In this document: in pieces, positions 61,454-64,000 of the stretch
Layout of the letters: every line of letters starts with the position of its first letter
How positions within the stretch are numbered: position 1 is the stretch's first letter
From: Salinibaculum rarum
GTDB lineage: Archaea > Halobacteriota > Halobacteria > Halobacteriales > Haloarculaceae
Direction: 5' to 3'
DNA length: 64,000 bases
NCBI RefSeq assembly: GCF_030505615.1
Contig: NZ_CP129994.1
Location: 62,001-126,000, forward strand
The notes under the pieces: model-generated
The model's database searches: none
Told to the model about the DNA's origin: nothing
The model's input: only the letters and a program-made list of their open reading frames with translations
Program-made: the position numbers and the translations under genes

Positions 61454-63046
61454 TTAAGAGTTGTGACTGGTGCGGTTCTCCGTTTTGTTGAATGGCGGTT
61501 CGACTGAGACCGGCTCGAAGCGGTCTGGCGCAAACCCTTCATCACGGAGTAGTTCCTGCACAGATTCCGGCAGTGACTCAGTAGTATCGCTGATTTGGGG
61601 CGCAAGCCACCCAGAGCAGGTATGTGCTGTCCCACACTCTTCACCCGTTCGTTGCCCAACTACGTTATGTAGGAGTTCATGCGTCAAGACTGTGGATGCT
61701 GTCCCGTCTTGCCCGTTTTTGATCACAGTGAAATAGCCTGGTGTGGCGCCTTTCCCAAGAACGGTAGTTGTGAAGCTCCCATTCCAAGGTTGTGACGCAC
61801 CGTAATTTCTCGTCTCAGGCGTCGAGTTACGAGCGGATAGACCGGTGGTCTTTGCGGTGTTCAGCGGGTCAAGCATATTTGCAGTTGAGTCAGCAAACTC
61901 TGTGACAACGACAGAATGATAGATTGGGAGCTCTGTTTCTGCTGCCGATAGCTTTCTGATTTTCCTGTGGTACTCTTCTGCGGGGAGTCCTGCCTCCATA
62001 TCGAGAGATTCCGACTGCACGAAATGCACGCGAATTCCAGACTTGTAGTTCGGATTGATGACTTGCATGTCTCGGAAATTCTCACGAACCTGTTCTTTGA
62101 CAGTCGGCGAGAGAGAGTGCCCCTCTGTCGTGTAGACGGTGACATAGATATCCATCTGTCGCGGGTTTGCATCAGGGAGAGGAAGGCCACCCGGTGTTTC
62201 ACCTGCTTTCTCCCACCCATCAGCAAGGTTGTCACCGTCCGTATCTGGATTCGTTACGTTTGTGAGATCCTGGAGTTCTTGTGCATCCGCTACCCCGTCA
62301 CTGTCGGTATCTGCCTTCGCTGGGTTTGTCCCCTGCTCAAGTTCTTCACTATCAAGCAACCCGTCACCGTCAGTATCTGCCTTCGCTGGATCCATTCCTA
62401 ATTCTACTTCTCGCCCATCATTCACGCCATCGTAGTCAGTATCTGCAATCAGTGGATCCGCGTCAAATTCGACTTCACGCCCGTCACTAAGCCCGTCGTC
62501 ATCGGTGTCTTTTGTCAGCGGGTCAGAACCGACTTCAACCTCTTTCCCGTCGTTAAGCCCGTCGTTATCTGTGTCCGCCTCAGTGGGATCTGTTTCAAGT
62601 TGTCGTTCTTTCTTGTCGTCTAGTCCATCTCCGTCTGTGTCGGCCTTCGTTGGAGATGTGTTGAGTCGGAGTTCGACCCCGTCGTTGAGCCCATCATTGT
62701 CTGAATCTGCCTCAGTAGGGTCTATGTCACGTTGATACTCTGTTTGATCGTTCACTCCATCATCATCTGTGTCAGCAGTTGTCGGGTCAGTCCCGAGTTC
62801 AGCTTCGGTTCCGTCTTTGAGACCGTCATCATCAGTGTCCGGGTCTGTTGGATCTGTTCCTGATTGGAGTTCAACGCCGTCACCAAGTCCGTCGTTGTCG
62901 GTGTCTCCATCAAGTGGATCAGTCCCGCTAAGAATTTCATTGAACGGGGCGACACCATCACCGTCGACGTCGAGAACGGGAACAAAAATCGTTCCGAAGA
63001 TGCACACGACTATTGCAATAGCTGCGAACTTCTGTTTCCGTTTCAT
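61454..63046 (-). CDS. secreted metalloprotease with TSP3 repeats
   Basis: The start is the ATG read from 63046 (530 residues); an in-frame GTG lies three codons upstream. A short hydrophobic leader (AAIAIVVCIFGTIFVPV) is followed by about ten thrombospondin type 3 repeats of the form D-x-D-x-D-G-x-x-D, e.g. DTDNDGLGDGVELQSG. These bind calcium (residues 30-275). A zinc-protease domain follows, with VLTHELLHNVVG near residue 450 and a CGTAHTC pair. The repeats probably project the protease from the surface. It may degrade extracellular protein. The cell-surface anchor is not obvious. Confidence 0.82.
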   Translation of the reverse strand: MKRKQKFAAIAIVVCIFGTIFVPVLDVDGDGVAPFNEILSGTDPLDGDTDNDGLGDGVELQSGTDPTDPDTDDDGLKDGTEAELGTDPTTADTDDDGVNDQTEYQRDIDPTEADSDNDGLNDGVELRLNTSPTKADTDGDGLDDKKERQLETDPTEADTDNDGLNDGKEVEVGSDPLTKDTDDDGLSDGREVEFDADPLIADTDYDGVNDGREVELGMDPAKADTDGDGLLDSEELEQGTNPAKADTDSDGVADAQELQDLTNVTNPDTDGDNLADGWEKAGETPGGLPLPDANPRQMDIYVTVYTTEGHSLSPTVKEQVRENFRDMQVINPNYKSGIRVHFVQSESLDMEAGLPAEEYHRKIRKLSAAETELPIYHSVVVTEFADSTANMLDPLNTAKTTGLSARNSTPETRNYGASQPWNGSFTTTVLGKGATPGYFTVIKNGQDGTASTVLTHELLHNVVGQRTGEECGTAHTCSGWLAPQISDTTESLPESVQELLRDEGFAPDRFEPVSVEPPFNKTENRTSHNS

Positions 63047-63138
63047 TGGCTTCACCGGTTGGTATGTGTTGAAGCAATAAGTTTCATTGGCTGACTGGCC
63101 TGTGGGTTAAACTACTAAATAGTACGCCCGCTCAGATT

Positions 63139-63726
63139 TCACACCTCGTCTTGTTGTTCCTGGTGCCCCAAGAACTTCAGGTCTGCATCGAATTTCCGAC
63201 TCCGATAATTGAAGAACACCGACTTCCCGCAGTTTGGGCATTCTTTCTGCCTCGAAATTTGGTCGTATTGCAGGCACGCTTTCCGTGAAAGCGTTTCAAC
63301 TTCTTTGTGTCCAGTTTGTGCGATGCGTGATACTGATCGGAGAATCAGATGGTTTTCCGGATCAGTTGTTTCTCGACGATTGAACGTATTGTGTTCACCG
63401 AAATTATATCCGCAGTGGATGCATGTCACAACCGGTGTTTTCCCCGGTCCGTACAGTGCATCGTCTTCTCCTAATACCTCGTAATTTGCCGTGTAAACCC
63501 GGAGATGATGGCCGTTCTGGCATGTTGCTTCGAGGCGTTTTTGTTCTTTTTGATCTATGAAATTCCGAACGCCATACACACGATCGGGATCTGGTTCTAG
63601 ATAGTCCCACTTTCTTTCCGGGTCACTACTGTATCCTTCAACTCGGAATATCGCCCATGAATCAGGTATCTCTATTCGGGTTTGACTCCCCGAACACAAC
63701 GGGCAGCGCACATTGTAAATATGCAT
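63139..63726 (-). CDS. zinc-ribbon protein
   Basis: The 195-residue protein has two ribbon-like regions. CPLC near residue 8 and CQNGH near 69 form one. CIHCGYNFGEH near 102 and CPNCGKSVFF near 163 form the other. A central region has beta and charged stretches. It may bind nucleic acid. A TATA-like AACTATACC and nearby AT-rich bases sit upstream on the minus strand. Function unknown. Confidence 0.68.
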   Translation of the reverse strand: MHIYNVRCPLCSGSQTRIEIPDSWAIFRVEGYSSDPERKWDYLEPDPDRVYGVRNFIDQKEQKRLEATCQNGHHLRVYTANYEVLGEDDALYGPGKTPVVTCIHCGYNFGEHNTFNRRETTDPENHLILRSVSRIAQTGHKEVETLSRKACLQYDQISRQKECPNCGKSVFFNYRSRKFDADLKFLGHQEQQDEV

Positions 63727-63826
63727 ATTGACGATTCACCACTGTGATTTGGTTACTTGGATATACGAAAGGTATAGTTAAATATGTCAGCCTACCCCAA
63801 AGCACCACTCCTACCTGAGGCGAGTT

Positions 63827-64000
63827 TCACCGGATTGTGAGCTCGACTGCGTCACCGTGTTCTAAGTCGTCACCAACGGCATCTGCATCAACTCGCAGGA
63901 GAGTCACATCACTCCCAACGTCCACGACCTGACCGGTCACGTCATCACCACTTACCGCCTGTTCAACCGCAGCAAGCCGTTCCTCGATGTCACCCAACAC
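63827..64000 (-). CDS. partial hypothetical protein (start off the right edge)
   Basis: The last 57 codons of a minus-strand gene end at the stop read at 63827. The tail reads VTGQVVDVGSDVTLLRVDAD and ends VELTIR. It forms a short beta-rich fold, perhaps a KOW/OB-like or cold-shock-like end. The family cannot be assigned from this fragment. Confidence 0.55.
   Translation of the reverse strand: MLGDIEERLAAVEQAVSGDDVTGQVVDVGSDVTLLRVDADAVGDDLEHGDAVELTIR

Noticed and set aside
61454-63046. Possible CRISPR array or DNA repeat in the TSP3 gene
   Set aside because: The repeats are coding, codon-periodic and variable in length; no constant direct repeat with unique spacers is present.

Overview
The window reads as haloarchaeal (class Halobacteria). 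Nearly every predicted protein is very rich in Asp and Glu, many genes are leaderless behind an archaeal TATA box about 25 bases upstream of the ATG, secreted proteins carry Tat/lipobox signals, and several products match halobacterial families: the CTAG methylase Zim, a PspAB-like protein, a TbsP-like regulator, Hef, an Hvo_1808-type surface protease and a pentapeptide-repeat potassium channel. By eye the base composition is near 50% G+C, low for haloarchaea other than Haloquadratum-like lineages. Palindromic relics resembling IS200/IS605 ends (like the PATE elements known from Haloquadratum) are scattered through the intergenic regions.

Layout. 1-6 kb: a partial UbiA-like membrane protein, a small conserved protein, a Cas4-like nuclease, a four-gene operon of unknown function, a small zinc ribbon and a winged-helix protein. 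6-13 kb: a large surface protein with Trp-rich repeats, the helicase-nuclease Hef and an HsdM-like methylase with a partner gene. 13-22 kb: a PspAB-like protein, a DUF2797-type zinc protein, aIF1/SUI1, tRNA-Leu and tRNA-Ser, an HsdR-N-like protein, a TbsP-like regulator, DNA polymerase Y and thioredoxin. 22-31 kb: RNase HI, a LOV-domain histidine kinase, the Zim methylase, a lipoprotein, a pentapeptide-repeat channel and a triple winged-helix protein. 30.7-34.9 kb: a four-gene operon around a membrane-anchored spermidine-synthase-like protein. 35-39.7 kb: unknown haloarchaeal proteins and a highly structured transposon relic. 39.8-40.3 kb: a cluster of four tRNA genes (Lys-UUU, Asn, Lys-CUU, Tyr). 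40.5-48 kb: unknown genes, a surface metalloprotease and a tandem pair of PD-(D/E)XK-type proteins. 48-57 kb: dCTP deaminase, gyrB, a 7TM histidine kinase, a membrane protein, PspA and gyrA. 57-64 kb: a triple-repeat zinc-finger protein, an XPD/DinG-type helicase, a TSP3-repeat metalloprotease, a zinc protein and a gene running off the right edge.

Taken together, the genes concern DNA metabolism and topology (Hef, XPD-like helicase, PolY, RNase HI, gyrase, Dcd, two methylases, Cas4-like and restriction-like nucleases), translation support (aIF1 and six tRNAs, most reading A/U-rich codons) and envelope or stress functions (PspA, PspAB-like, histidine kinases, surface proteases, a potassium channel). 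There are no ribosomal proteins, no central metabolism and no virion genes in the window. This mix fits either the main chromosome of a low-GC haloarchaeon or a very large extrachromosomal element that carries its own topology and translation accessories. The sequence alone does not decide between them. The best candidates for something new are the tandem nuclease pair at 46.1-47.9 kb, the four-gene operon at 2.4-5.2 kb, the SpeE-like operon at 30.8-34.8 kb and the unusual lysine tRNAs.
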